The notes under the pieces were generated by a model. The model was not told the DNA's origin and did not search any database. It was given only the letters and a program-made list of their open reading frames with translations. 64,000 bases of DNA from an uncultured Acidobacteriaceae bacterium (lineage in GTDB: Bacteria > Acidobacteriota > Terriglobia > Terriglobales > Acidobacteriaceae), in contig CAIWFH010000122.1 in NCBI GenBank assembly GCA_903911925.1, forward strand, positions 18,795-82,794, given 5' to 3'. The position numbers and the translations under genes are program-made. Of the stretch, positions 7,735-17,643 are shown piece by piece (within the stretch, counting starts at the first letter, position 1; the number at the start of each line of letters is the position of its first letter).

Positions 7735-8567
7735 TGCGGACCGAACCTGTGTACGCGGCTGAAGACGTTGGCTGCCATCACTGCGAGCATCACCAGAAAG
7801 ACGGCGCCAGAGAGATAAGCTGCCCTTCGTCCGCGAAGGCCCGCTCCGCGGCGCACCAGCAGCAAGGCAACGTAAACCGCCCACATGGCAAAGGAGGCGA
7901 CCACTTTGGGGTCGCGGAAGTAGGCCGCCCCAAGGACGGTTTCCTGGGCCAGCACCGAGCCGATCACCAAGCCCACGGTCATGCAGGGAAAGCCGAATTC
8001 CAGGGTTGCGTGAGCCAGCCGTTCAAGAGCATCCAGCGAGGGAATCCAGTCCGTGGGTAGCCAGCGGCTCTGCTTGGCGGCAGTATGCTTGCTTTTCAGC
8101 CGCCGCTCCTGCACCAGGTAGAGCACAGAAGCAAGCAGGCTGAAGCCGAGTGCGGCATAAGCCAGCATGAGCGCGATGATGTGGGCAATCAGCCAACTGA
8201 CTCGCACGCCCTCAGACGGGAAGGTGTAGCGGCCGGGCCCGAGCGCAGGCACAAAAAGCAGGAAGAAGGTGCACGGCAAGGCAAAAATGCCCAGAGAAAC
8301 CGCGTCGTAGAGCCACCAGACCAGAAAGAAGAGTCCGGCCACTACCAGACCCAGCAGCGACTCCACCTCCCGGACACCCATAGGCATCCATCGATGGGCC
8401 TGCACCAGCATCTCCATCGCAGAAACGAAATGGAAAAAGAGCGCCAGGCCGGCCAGGTGGACACAAATCTTGCGCCACCGCTCCAGGCCGTAGAGCACGG
8501 CCGGGAACACGGCGACGCTTGCCGCTGCATAGAGAATCGCCGCAACTCGGAGCCAAAGCAAATACAT
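7731..8567 (-). CDS. HemX/CcsA-like cytochrome c assembly membrane protein
   Basis: Integral membrane protein of 278 residues with about eight hydrophobic segments, in the cytochrome c assembly (CcsA/CcmC/HemX) family. The clear tryptophan-rich heme-handling motif of true CcsA is not visible, so HemX, which in Bacillus lowers HemA levels, is the better comparison; its place directly before hemA fits. I prefer the ATG at 8567 because AAGGTGA lies eight bases before it; a GTG twelve bases further up is in frame and possible. First gene of the heme operon. Confidence 0.8.
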   Translation of the reverse strand: MYLLWLRVAAILYAAASVAVFPAVLYGLERWRKICVHLAGLALFFHFVSAMEMLVQAHRWMPMGVREVESLLGLVVAGLFFLVWWLYDAVSLGIFALPCTFFLLFVPALGPGRYTFPSEGVRVSWLIAHIIALMLAYAALGFSLLASVLYLVQERRLKSKHTAAKQSRWLPTDWIPSLDALERLAHATLEFGFPCMTVGLVIGSVLAQETVLGAAYFRDPKVVASFAMWAVYVALLLVRRGAGLRGRRAAYLSGAVFLVMLAVMAANVFSRVHRFGPQ

Positions 8568-8598
8568 AGCGAGCTTCACCTTAAAGGCGTTACTGAAC

Positions 8599-8620
8599 AG
8601 TATACAGTGATACAGATCAC
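8599..8620 (-). promoter_or_regulatory. Heme operon promoter region with CRP/FNR-type palindrome
   Basis: On the minus strand GTGA-N6-TCAC (8607-8620) is a perfect inverted repeat matching the CRP core and, read as TGAT-N4-ATCA, the FNR-type core. A TATACT box (8599-8604) starts just three bases downstream. With that -10 box the site would overlap the promoter spacer, a position that suggests repression; if another promoter is used it could activate. No good -35 box is visible. Confidence 0.5.
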
Positions 8621-8655
8621 CAAACGATCTCGAAAATGACCTAACTGCCCTGTTT

Positions 8656-9166
8656 CTAAAGGCCGGCCTTCAACACCTCAAGCCCAGCCTGTGAGACTTT
8701 GAAGTCGTCCTCACCCTTGCCGCCGCTGAATGAAACGATCAGGTAGCCCGAAGGAATGCGCGCGACGGCCCCGCCCGGCCATCCGAACTCTCCGGTCAGT
8801 GGCGGACGCTTTCCCCCGCCGCTGTTTTCCTTCGTGTCGGCCATCTCGCCGGCCTTGGTGTATGCGATAGCCAGAAAATTGCTGCCTTTGTCGCTTCCTG
8901 AGGGGTCGGCCGTCATCCTGCCCACGACCGCCATCCTGGACCGCCAACCCTGCACGGTGTCGCCCTCGGCATAGGAAACCTGCGCCACGCCGGTCATTTT
9001 CAGTTCCTGCGCACGCTGCTTCATGGCCGCAAGCGCCGCATCGGCCAGTGTCTCCCACTTCTTTGCGCTGACGGGCTTGGGCGTCTTTGCCGCATAGGCC
9101 GCTTTTGCACTTATCGAAAAGGCCTATCGCAAGCAGGACAACTGATACCAGGAAACGAGTCTTCAT
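8656..9166 (-). pseudogene. Secreted HbpS/GlcG-like protein, frameshifted
   Basis: Starting from ATG at 9166, preceded by GGAG, the frame reads MKTRFLVSVVLLAI and then leaves the coding frame at the GGCC of 9121-9124. The other frame, which starts after a TAG just there, continues AFSISAKAAYA and then a mature protein. Dropping one G joins the two into a 169-residue product with a perfect signal peptide. The C-terminal SFSGGKGEDDFKVSQAGLEVLK resembles the end of GlcG/HbpS proteins (heme-binding or heme-degrading domain, PF03928). It may be a recent pseudogene or a sequencing error; the mature part shows no other damage. Confidence 0.75.
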
Positions 9167-9482
9167 CGAAGCTTTCTCCATTCAGGAACTTGCCGGGCTA
9201 ATGCCCGGAGTCCGTCACTGGAGTATTCTATTCCCCGCGCTCCTATGGCTCAGTATCTTGAATCCGCGACACTTTCATCTGAACCGCGTCTATAAATCAG
9301 GATGGCTGCTTTCGCAGCATGCCCCGGAACCGGCGGATCGCAGACAGACAAACCCCGCCGAATCCTTGGCATACGGGAGGGCCACCAAGCCAGACGGGGT
9401 TGCCCGCCACTGGCTATACTCATTGCTGGTACATTGATCAATCCAGCCGGACGGCTGGCAACTCGACGAGGTCAACGAATCC
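9167..9482. other. Intergenic region upstream of htrA
   Basis: This 316-base stretch separates the divergent HbpS-like gene and htrA. A small hairpin CCGGGC-TAAT-GCCCGG lies at 9193-9208. No confident promoter boxes or gene were seen; the leaders of both neighbours must lie here. Confidence 0.5.
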
Positions 9483-11129
<1,647 letters not shown>

Positions 11130-11136
11130 TCCTGAA

Positions 11137-11169
11137 GGCGCAGGCCGCGCAAACTCCGCGGCCTGCGCC
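11137..11169 (+). terminator. Hairpin after htrA
   Basis: GGCGCAGGCCGCG (11137-11149) pairs perfectly with 11157-11169 over a seven-base loop, eight bases past the htrA stop. There is no T run after it, so it is terminator-like or an mRNA-stabilising end rather than a classic intrinsic terminator. Confidence 0.6.
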
Positions 11170-11291
11170 CTCAGATCGAGCATTTATCGCGGCGATTCGG
11201 GCATCGTTTTTCGTTGGCGCAGTGCAAGAGAATCCAATAGACTTCTATCCAAGTCTCGGGCAGGTTCTCTTTTCTAAAAGGCGGTATCAAC

Positions 11292-11753
11292 ATGCTATTG
11301 ATCCGAGCAGGCATCGCTTCCGTACTACTTGCTGCTTTGGCAATCTCTCCGGCCACGGCCTCAACAACTCATAAAGCATCTACTACCGGCCACGCAAAGA
11401 GCCTTCACAAGAAAAAACCGGCGAAGAAGAAACTCCATGGCCAGCAAGCCATTGAGCCGGCGCGCGTCATCGAGATTCAGCAGGCGCTGATCCGGGAACG
11501 CTATCTAACGACGGAAGCCGACGGCCGGTGGGACGCCACGACTATTGCCGCTATGCAAAAGTTCCAGGCCGATCACGGCTGGCAAACCAAGTTGATGCCT
11601 GACTCGCGCGCGCTAAAGACGCTTGGCCTTGGCCCCGACTACTCGAATGCCATCAACGCCAAGAATTCTTCGTTCGCCGACCCGCCGCCGATCACCACCA
11701 TTCCGCCGGCCCAGGCGCAGGGATTTGCCACCGCTGCCGGCGTGAACCACTAA
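11292..11753 (+). CDS. Secreted peptidoglycan-binding domain protein
   Basis: Small exported protein of 153 residues. Residues 1-23 are a Sec signal peptide ending SPATAS. A Lys/His-rich linker follows, then a PG_binding_1-like domain (about 55-115: VIEIQQALIRERYL, DGRWDATTIAAMQKFQADHG, ALKTLGLG) of the kind that docks proteins to the cell wall. The tail is Pro/Ala-rich. No catalytic domain is attached, so it is a wall-binding protein of unknown purpose. Start is the ATG 160 bases after htrA. Confidence 0.85.
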   Translation: MLLIRAGIASVLLAALAISPATASTTHKASTTGHAKSLHKKKPAKKKLHGQQAIEPARVIEIQQALIRERYLTTEADGRWDATTIAAMQKFQADHGWQTKLMPDSRALKTLGLGPDYSNAINAKNSSFADPPPITTIPPAQAQGFATAAGVNH

Positions 11754-11803
11754 AGCTGATATTCTCCCTAGCAGAATAAATTAAGCAATCTGCTGGGGGC
11801 TCT

Positions 11804-14344
11804 ATGAAAAAACAGGAATTCTCTCGTCGCAATTTCTTACGCGCCAGCTCCGCCGCTGGCCTGCTTGCTGCCGCAAGCCCGCTCGCGATCGCCGCCTCTC
11901 CTTCGCCGACCACGGTAGAACCGGCAACCTCTCCAGTCAGCGGCTCTGCCGACGATGCGGCCAAGTGGCCCATTCCATCCTGCGCATGGAGCAGGCCCCT
12001 CGGCGCCCTGCCGAAGATCGATCTCGTTCCTGAAAAGAGCAAAGAATCAGGCGACTTGATCGGCCTCAACACCTTGACCCGCAGCAAAAAAGGAATCCCG
12101 CTGGGCGGCGTGGGCGCGGGCAACTTCATGTACAACCTCTGCGGATCTTTCGGGCCGTGGCAAATGAAGACCGGCCGGTACGAGGAGCGCTTTCTGTCGC
12201 AGGCCGCCTTCCACGTGCGCGAAGAGGTCGAGGGTGGCGCCGTCAAGGCGCAAACCCTGGCCACCGATGATGTCCTGCCCGCATGGCCAAGGCTCAAGCC
12301 CGGCGAAGGCGAATACCACGCTCTCTTTCCAAAGGGGTGGTGCGACTTCAAGAATTTTTCCACGGATATCTCGTTGCAATTCTTCTCGCCCGTCATCAAG
12401 GACAACTATCGCGAGACCTCCTATCCCTCCGCGCTCTTTCTTTTCAAGCTGCACAATCCGGGAAAAGCCAAGGCCAAGCTCTCGGTGATGTTCACGTTCC
12501 CCAACGCTCCCTACGCCGGCCCGCAGAATACCCCCATGGGCCGCGAACAGGCCGCGAGCGGCGATAAGACCGCCAGGGAACGGTACGGATTGACCAATCG
12601 TGTAATGCAAAATCCGAAGACCGGCGTCACCGCCGTTCTGATGGAGGCGCATGACGCGAAGAACTCGCCTGAAACTGAAAACACGGAGTGGTGCATCGCC
12701 ACCAGCCACGCCGCCACCTATGTGCCGGCGTGGGACGGCAGCGGCGACGGCTCAGATATCTGGAAGGCTTTCTCAACCGGCGCGCTTCAAAACGCGAACC
12801 TGGTAGAGGCCAGCCAGATGCCCTCAGGCGCGCTCTGCGTAACGGTGAATCTCGAGCCCGGGGCCAGCACGGTTGTGCCGTTCGCACTCGGCTGGTACTT
12901 TCCTCAAATTGAATTTGGCGCAGGTACGCGCTGGTGGAGGCGCTACACCGAGTGGTTCCCCGCAACAGCCCGCGAGCAGGCCTTCCACATTTGCGAAGAA
13001 GCTTTGCTCAATCGCGACAAGTGGCTTGCCGCCGTTGACGGCTGGCAGCGGCCAATCATCCAAAGTGACGCGCACCCGGAGTGGGTGAAGCAGGTCGCGC
13101 TCAACGAGCTTTACTACAGCACCTTCGGCGGATCATTTTGGGAAAATGGATGTATAACAAAGCCAAAACAATTCGGCAACCGGCCGGGCCAGCACGTTTC
13201 ATTCGTGATGGAGTGCCAGGAGTATTCGCTTGCCGAGTCCTTCGATGTGCGCCATCATCCGGCACGCAGCAACCGCGATCTTTGGCCGGACCAGGAACGC
13301 GCCACGTTGCTGCTGTTTAACGATTTCATCATGGATTCCGCCGACGGCAGTTGCCCGCATGACGCGGGCGCCATCGACGGCGATCCGCTCTTTGCCTACG
13401 ATGGTTACGGCCGCGGCTATAACCAGGGCCCATTGGGAATCAAAGGCCGCATCACCACGCCCTGGTCGGAGCTTTCGCCCAAGTTTATCCAGCAGTGCTA
13501 CACCTACTGGCACAAGACCGGCGACGACAAGTTTCTCGATGAAGTGTGGCCGGCGATGGTGCGTAGCTATCGCTACCAGATCACCACCGACCTCGATGGC
13601 GACGGGCTGAGCGAGATGAAGAGCTCAGAGTACCTTGAGAACAAGCTCTTCAACGCCGTGCTCTGGCTTGGCGCATTGGAGATGCTGAAGGCAGCAGCCA
13701 TGCACAAGAAAGAAAACGCTCTTTGCATGGAGATTTGCGCGATGCTTGACAAGGCGCGCACCAGCACCGAAAAGCAGTTCTGGAATGCGCAGTATGGTTA
13801 CTACCAGTACAACCAGCACAACGACGACATGATGGGCGACGCCATGGTCGGCCAACGCTATCTTGACGTCTGCGGCATGCCCCCGGTGCTGCCCGCCGAT
13901 CGCATGACGTCCCATTACCGTCAGCTTTTCAAACGCGGCGTGCTGGCGCTGAAAGACTGCAACGGAGATGGAATTGGCGATGTGGGAGTGGCCAATGCCG
14001 TTCACCCCGATTCACTGCCCGGTGTTGGCGATAGCGAATACCTGCACCAGTTCGAGGTGTGGACCGGCGTCAGCTACTGCGCCACGGCCAACATCTACCA
14101 TTGCGGCAAACAGCGCAACGACGGCGCCCTGCAAGCCAATGCCCTGCTCGCGGCGTGGGGCGTCTACTATCAAACCTGGATGAACGAGGAGACCGCCTAT
14201 TGGTTTTCGACTCCAGAAGCATGGCGCATCGACGATCCAAAGAACTTCCGGGCCTTGATGTACCAGCGCGCACGCGGCGTATGGGAATTGGCTATGGAGA
14301 TCCACGATCCATATGCGTCAGGTCCCGCGTCTTCCAAGGGATAA
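11804..14344 (+). CDS. GH116-family glycoside hydrolase (GBA2-like), Tat-exported
   Basis: The 846-residue product begins with a twin-arginine signal, SRRNFLRASS, and a hydrophobic segment to about residue 31. GIPLGGVGAGNF and GSFGPWQM near residues 97-120 are the N-terminal signature of bile acid beta-glucosidase/non-lysosomal glucosylceramidase proteins; the C-terminal (alpha/alpha)6 domain includes LDGDGLSEMKSSEY and EVWTGVSYCATANIY. Members cleave beta-glucosides, xylosides or related glycans; substrate cannot be read here. Tat export implies folding in the cytoplasm, perhaps with its metal. A second glycosidase follows after 14 bases, so the two form an operon. GGGGG lies six bases before the ATG. 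Confidence 0.88.
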   Translation: MKKQEFSRRNFLRASSAAGLLAAASPLAIAASPSPTTVEPATSPVSGSADDAAKWPIPSCAWSRPLGALPKIDLVPEKSKESGDLIGLNTLTRSKKGIPLGGVGAGNFMYNLCGSFGPWQMKTGRYEERFLSQAAFHVREEVEGGAVKAQTLATDDVLPAWPRLKPGEGEYHALFPKGWCDFKNFSTDISLQFFSPVIKDNYRETSYPSALFLFKLHNPGKAKAKLSVMFTFPNAPYAGPQNTPMGREQAASGDKTARERYGLTNRVMQNPKTGVTAVLMEAHDAKNSPETENTEWCIATSHAATYVPAWDGSGDGSDIWKAFSTGALQNANLVEASQMPSGALCVTVNLEPGASTVVPFALGWYFPQIEFGAGTRWWRRYTEWFPATAREQAFHICEEALLNRDKWLAAVDGWQRPIIQSDAHPEWVKQVALNELYYSTFGGSFWENGCITKPKQFGNRPGQHVSFVMECQEYSLAESFDVRHHPARSNRDLWPDQERATLLLFNDFIMDSADGSCPHDAGAIDGDPLFAYDGYGRGYNQGPLGIKGRITTPWSELSPKFIQQCYTYWHKTGDDKFLDEVWPAMVRSYRYQITTDLDGDGLSEMKSSEYLENKLFNAVLWLGALEMLKAAAMHKKENALCMEICAMLDKARTSTEKQFWNAQYGYYQYNQHNDDMMGDAMVGQRYLDVCGMPPVLPADRMTSHYRQLFKRGVLALKDCNGDGIGDVGVANAVHPDSLPGVGDSEYLHQFEVWTGVSYCATANIYHCGKQRNDGALQANALLAAWGVYYQTWMNEETAYWFSTPEAWRIDDPKNFRALMYQRARGVWELAMEIHDPYASGPASSKG

Positions 14345-14358
14345 GAAAGAGGAATATA

Positions 14359-15918
14359 TTGCCAAGCTTCTGGCCAATCGCCCATCCGCAGTGGAAATGC
14401 GTGCGGAACTCGGCTCTTTTTGTGTTCCTGTTTTCCACGTTTGCTCTGGCGCATTCCGCCCGCGCGCAAGGCGGCCCGGCGGCAGGTTTGCCGCCGGCAA
14501 TCATCCACATCGACACGGGCGTAGCGACGCACACAATGGCCGGAGGCGCGGGTGCTTCATGGCACGCAATGGGGCCGGAAGCCTACTGGTATCCCGATAT
14601 GCCGAACCGGGACAACCGCAATTCACGCGGAAGCGGATGGGGCGGAAATCCTCCGCTGAACTCGACCGATGCGTGGAATGACCTTGAGCGTCACGCCAGT
14701 TGGCTGGGGCTCGACTGGGTGCGCGTCGAAGTTGATATGCGGATGTACGAGCCGGAGAAGGGCAAGTTCACCTGGGACAACGACCAGATGAAGGCGCTCT
14801 ATCGGATATTGGATTGGTGCCAGACGAACCACGTGGACGTGTTCTTTACCCAGATGTGGGCGGACGTGGAGTGGAACAAGTTTGAGAACGTGTCGCGTCT
14901 GCAGAGCGCTCCCAAATCGGTTGACGACTTCGCCACCGGACTGGGGACGCTGCTGCAACACCTGGTCAAGGATAAGGGTTACACGTCGATCAAGTGGCTC
15001 TGCATGGTAAACGAGCCGGGCGGTTCATGGGGCTGGTGGCTCGGGCCCGACGGGCAGTCGATGGACCTGATGCCGGCCATCCATGCGCTGCGCGCGGAGC
15101 TCGACAAGCGCGGGCTGACCGGGGTTGGTGTTTCCGGACCGGATTGGGGATTGACCCAGGGCACGCCGGATTTCAATTTCGACGACAAAACTGTCGGAGC
15201 CTGGGACTCGCACAACTACGGCAACTATCCGGATGCAACGCTGGTTAAGCTGTGGGCTGACAAGGCGCACGCGCGCGGGATTCCGTTCTTCCTGTCGGAA
15301 TTTGGCGATGCGGCGGGCGGCAACGTTTCTGTGGTGCGCGACGACCCCTCGCCGAAGTCCTACACGAATCAATTGACCAACGAACAGAAACTGATCGAAG
15401 GCATGAACGCGGGCGTAGATGGGTTCAATCGCTGGAGCTATACCAACCGCGGCGACCTGGACGGACAGTGGCAACTGGTCCGCACCTTCGATGCGAACCG
15501 CTGGGACTACTACAAGCGGGTAACGCCGGAACCCGTTCCCTACTACACGTACGGAATTGTTACGCGGTTCATGGCGAAGCACTCGGCGGTCTTGAAGGCG
15601 GATTGCGCTCTGCCAGACGTAGAGGTAACCGCGTTGCGCAGCCCGAAGGGCAACCTGACGATCTACGTGTTGAATAAATCGGAGGCAGACCAGCAGATCC
15701 AACTGAACCTGGCGAATCTGAAAACAGGCCAGACGCTTTACAAGTACCAGGTAACCGAAGATGCGATTCAGAAGCCTGACTTCGCAATGGACCCGCTGGC
15801 GCACGATTATGTAGGGCCGGAAAGCGGAGCGCTGACGGACAAAGTGCCCGGCCAAAGCATCACCGTGTACACGACCTACAAGCTGACCAACGCGGATGCA
15901 GGCATCACTGCAGATTGA
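14359..15918 (+). CDS. Secreted clan GH-A (GH5-like) glycoside hydrolase
   Basis: Putative retaining beta-glycosidase of 519 residues. I start at TTG, eight bases after AAGAGG, which gives a signal peptide ending HSARA at residue 36. The TIM barrel shows WLGLDWVRVEVD, the acid/base Glu219 in CMVNEPGG, a barrel strand AWDSHNYG and the nucleophile Glu314 in FLSEFGD. A C-terminal beta-sandwich (about 420-519) resembles the GH30/GH5 type. The open frame extends far upstream into the GH116 gene, but nothing there is protein-like. A GTG at 14401 is the alternative start. The exact GH family is not clear. Confidence 0.8.
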   Translation: MPSFWPIAHPQWKCVRNSALFVFLFSTFALAHSARAQGGPAAGLPPAIIHIDTGVATHTMAGGAGASWHAMGPEAYWYPDMPNRDNRNSRGSGWGGNPPLNSTDAWNDLERHASWLGLDWVRVEVDMRMYEPEKGKFTWDNDQMKALYRILDWCQTNHVDVFFTQMWADVEWNKFENVSRLQSAPKSVDDFATGLGTLLQHLVKDKGYTSIKWLCMVNEPGGSWGWWLGPDGQSMDLMPAIHALRAELDKRGLTGVGVSGPDWGLTQGTPDFNFDDKTVGAWDSHNYGNYPDATLVKLWADKAHARGIPFFLSEFGDAAGGNVSVVRDDPSPKSYTNQLTNEQKLIEGMNAGVDGFNRWSYTNRGDLDGQWQLVRTFDANRWDYYKRVTPEPVPYYTYGIVTRFMAKHSAVLKADCALPDVEVTALRSPKGNLTIYVLNKSEADQQIQLNLANLKTGQTLYKYQVTEDAIQKPDFAMDPLAHDYVGPESGALTDKVPGQSITVYTTYKLTNADAGITAD

Positions 15919-15942
15919 ACGTAACGCAACTAGCAGCAATGA

Positions 15943-15968
15943 GAATGGCCGCCGAGGGGCGGCCATTC
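15943..15968. terminator. Hairpin between convergent genes
   Basis: GAATGGCCGCC (15943-15953) pairs perfectly with 15958-15968 around GAGG. It sits between the glycosidase stop at 15918 and the carboxylesterase stop at 15987 and can serve both strands, although T runs are short. Confidence 0.7.
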
Positions 15969-15986
15969 CTGTTTGCGCCTTAACCT

Positions 15987-17549
15987 TTAGAAGCGAAACG
16001 CCGGCATGCCCTTCAGCAAAAATTCGTACCGAGGCCTCACCGCATCCGGGCCCGAGGTTACTGTGCTGTTCAGGTGAAGGAGGGTCCCGTCCTTGTCGTA
16101 CCTCGGCCACGGCGGCAATCCCGGCCCATTGGGGTCGCCTGTCTTGGCGAAGTTGGTCCAATAGCTCATGAAGAGTTCGCTTACCTTCCGGTCTTCAGGT
16201 CGCCAGGCGGACTCGGGTCGCGTGTCCAGTGTGCCGAAAACGTACTCGATATCGTCGGCATGGAATGCGTACACACCTTTGAAGTACTTGCTCGAAGGCG
16301 CAGCCAGTTCAAAGTGATACCGGTAGACCGGCGACTCCCCGGTCTTCGCCTGCGCTTCAAGCCACTTCCAGGTACTGAACCCGATAAACGAATCGCCGTA
16401 GTAATCGATGGCTGAACGGGTAGCCTGCGCATCCGTATCCGCCGGGTAGAGCGTCAGAAATTCCGCCGCGCGAGCCTCGTACAACTTCGCCGCCGTTTCC
16501 TTCCATTGCGCCGCAGTCACAGGATCCTTGACCCGGATCACGCCCTCATCGGCATTCCAGCCAGCTAGCAGCGGTACGTGCGCCTGCCGCCCGGCAGCAT
16601 AGGTGTCTGGCACCGGTTCCACCAGCACCTTGCCGTCGATATTTGGAGGAAACGCGAACATCCCCCGCTTCAGCGACTCATCGTGAATCTTGTCCGCAGG
16701 CAAAGCGCGCAGTTCGGCGAGCGATTTCACGCCCAGCGACGCAGCCCATTCGCTATCCTTCTTTTCGCGCACATCCAGTGGATCGTAGGCCAGCGACCCG
16801 CCAAATGCCGCGCCGCTTTCGCCGATTGCCTTCTGGAACAGGCCTTTGGCCATGGGCGATGCAACCAGCGTACTCACCGCGAAAGAGCCTGCGCTCTCTC
16901 CAAAGATGGTTACGTTCTCCGGGTCGCCGCCAAACTGCCCGGCGTTCGCCTTTACCCACTTGAGCGCCGCAATCATGTCCATAAAGCCGTAGTTGCCCGC
17001 AGTCCCGTTGGCCTCCTGGGCCAATTCGGACGTTGCCAAAAAGCCGAAAACCGCGAGGCGGTAGTTGAAGGTAACCAGCAGCACGCCCTTCAAAGGCAAG
17101 AAATCGCCGTTGTGCCGGGGCTCGCCGCCTGCGCCTGCCATGAACCCGCCGCCATGAATCCACACCATGATGGGAAGCTTGCTCTTCGCATTCGCATCCG
17201 CGGGTGCATAAACATTCAGATACAGGCAATCCTCGCTGGGGCCGCTGTCCAGAAATGCCATATCCGGAGAGGCGCCGCTGGGAATACAACGCGCGCCATA
17301 CTGGTTCGCCTCCCGCACGCCCTTCCAATTTGCGGGCGGTTGAGGCGCCTTCCAGCGCAGATCACCCGTTGGCGGCGCCGCATACGGTAGCCCAACAAAC
17401 GCATTGACCTTGCCGTTGTTGATCGTCTTTCCGTGAATCTTGCCCTGCTCGGTCTTTACCGTAAGCGAGTCGGCAGCCAGGGGCTGCGAGAAACCAAGAG
17501 CAAATCCCGCCATCGCCAACAAACACATCGCTTTCATTGCAATCCGCAT
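15987..17549 (-). CDS. Secreted type-B carboxylesterase, copy 1
   Basis: Alpha/beta-hydrolase of the cholinesterase/para-nitrobenzyl esterase family, 520 residues with an N-terminal signal peptide (about 1-26, ending PLAA). The oxyanion region is IHGGGFMAGAGG, the nucleophile serine is in FGESAGSFA, and a late FHADDIEYVFG supplies the family histidine. The acid of the triad is likely the Glu of WNADEGV. The ATG of MRIAMKAM follows GGAGGA by seven bases, better than the longer frame. It is the second gene of a tandem pair and probably cotranscribed with copy 2; next to the glycosidases it could remove acyl groups from glycans or phenolics (inference). Confidence 0.92.
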   Translation of the reverse strand: MRIAMKAMCLLAMAGFALGFSQPLAADSLTVKTEQGKIHGKTINNGKVNAFVGLPYAAPPTGDLRWKAPQPPANWKGVREANQYGARCIPSGASPDMAFLDSGPSEDCLYLNVYAPADANAKSKLPIMVWIHGGGFMAGAGGEPRHNGDFLPLKGVLLVTFNYRLAVFGFLATSELAQEANGTAGNYGFMDMIAALKWVKANAGQFGGDPENVTIFGESAGSFAVSTLVASPMAKGLFQKAIGESGAAFGGSLAYDPLDVREKKDSEWAASLGVKSLAELRALPADKIHDESLKRGMFAFPPNIDGKVLVEPVPDTYAAGRQAHVPLLAGWNADEGVIRVKDPVTAAQWKETAAKLYEARAAEFLTLYPADTDAQATRSAIDYYGDSFIGFSTWKWLEAQAKTGESPVYRYHFELAAPSSKYFKGVYAFHADDIEYVFGTLDTRPESAWRPEDRKVSELFMSYWTNFAKTGDPNGPGLPPWPRYDKDGTLLHLNSTVTSGPDAVRPRYEFLLKGMPAFRF

Positions 17550-17643
17550 TCGAACAATCCTCCGAACATTGTCATCCAGCCAACTGTAATGGGACGACCC
17601 AAAGGCCGCCCCACTGTGTTTATGCAACCTGCCTCTCGATTTC

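Noticed and set aside
14059..14358. Upstream extension of the GH-A glycosidase frame
   Set aside because: It overlaps the end of the GH116 gene and encodes Arg-rich sequence; the TTG at 14359 gives a signal peptide and has a ribosome site.
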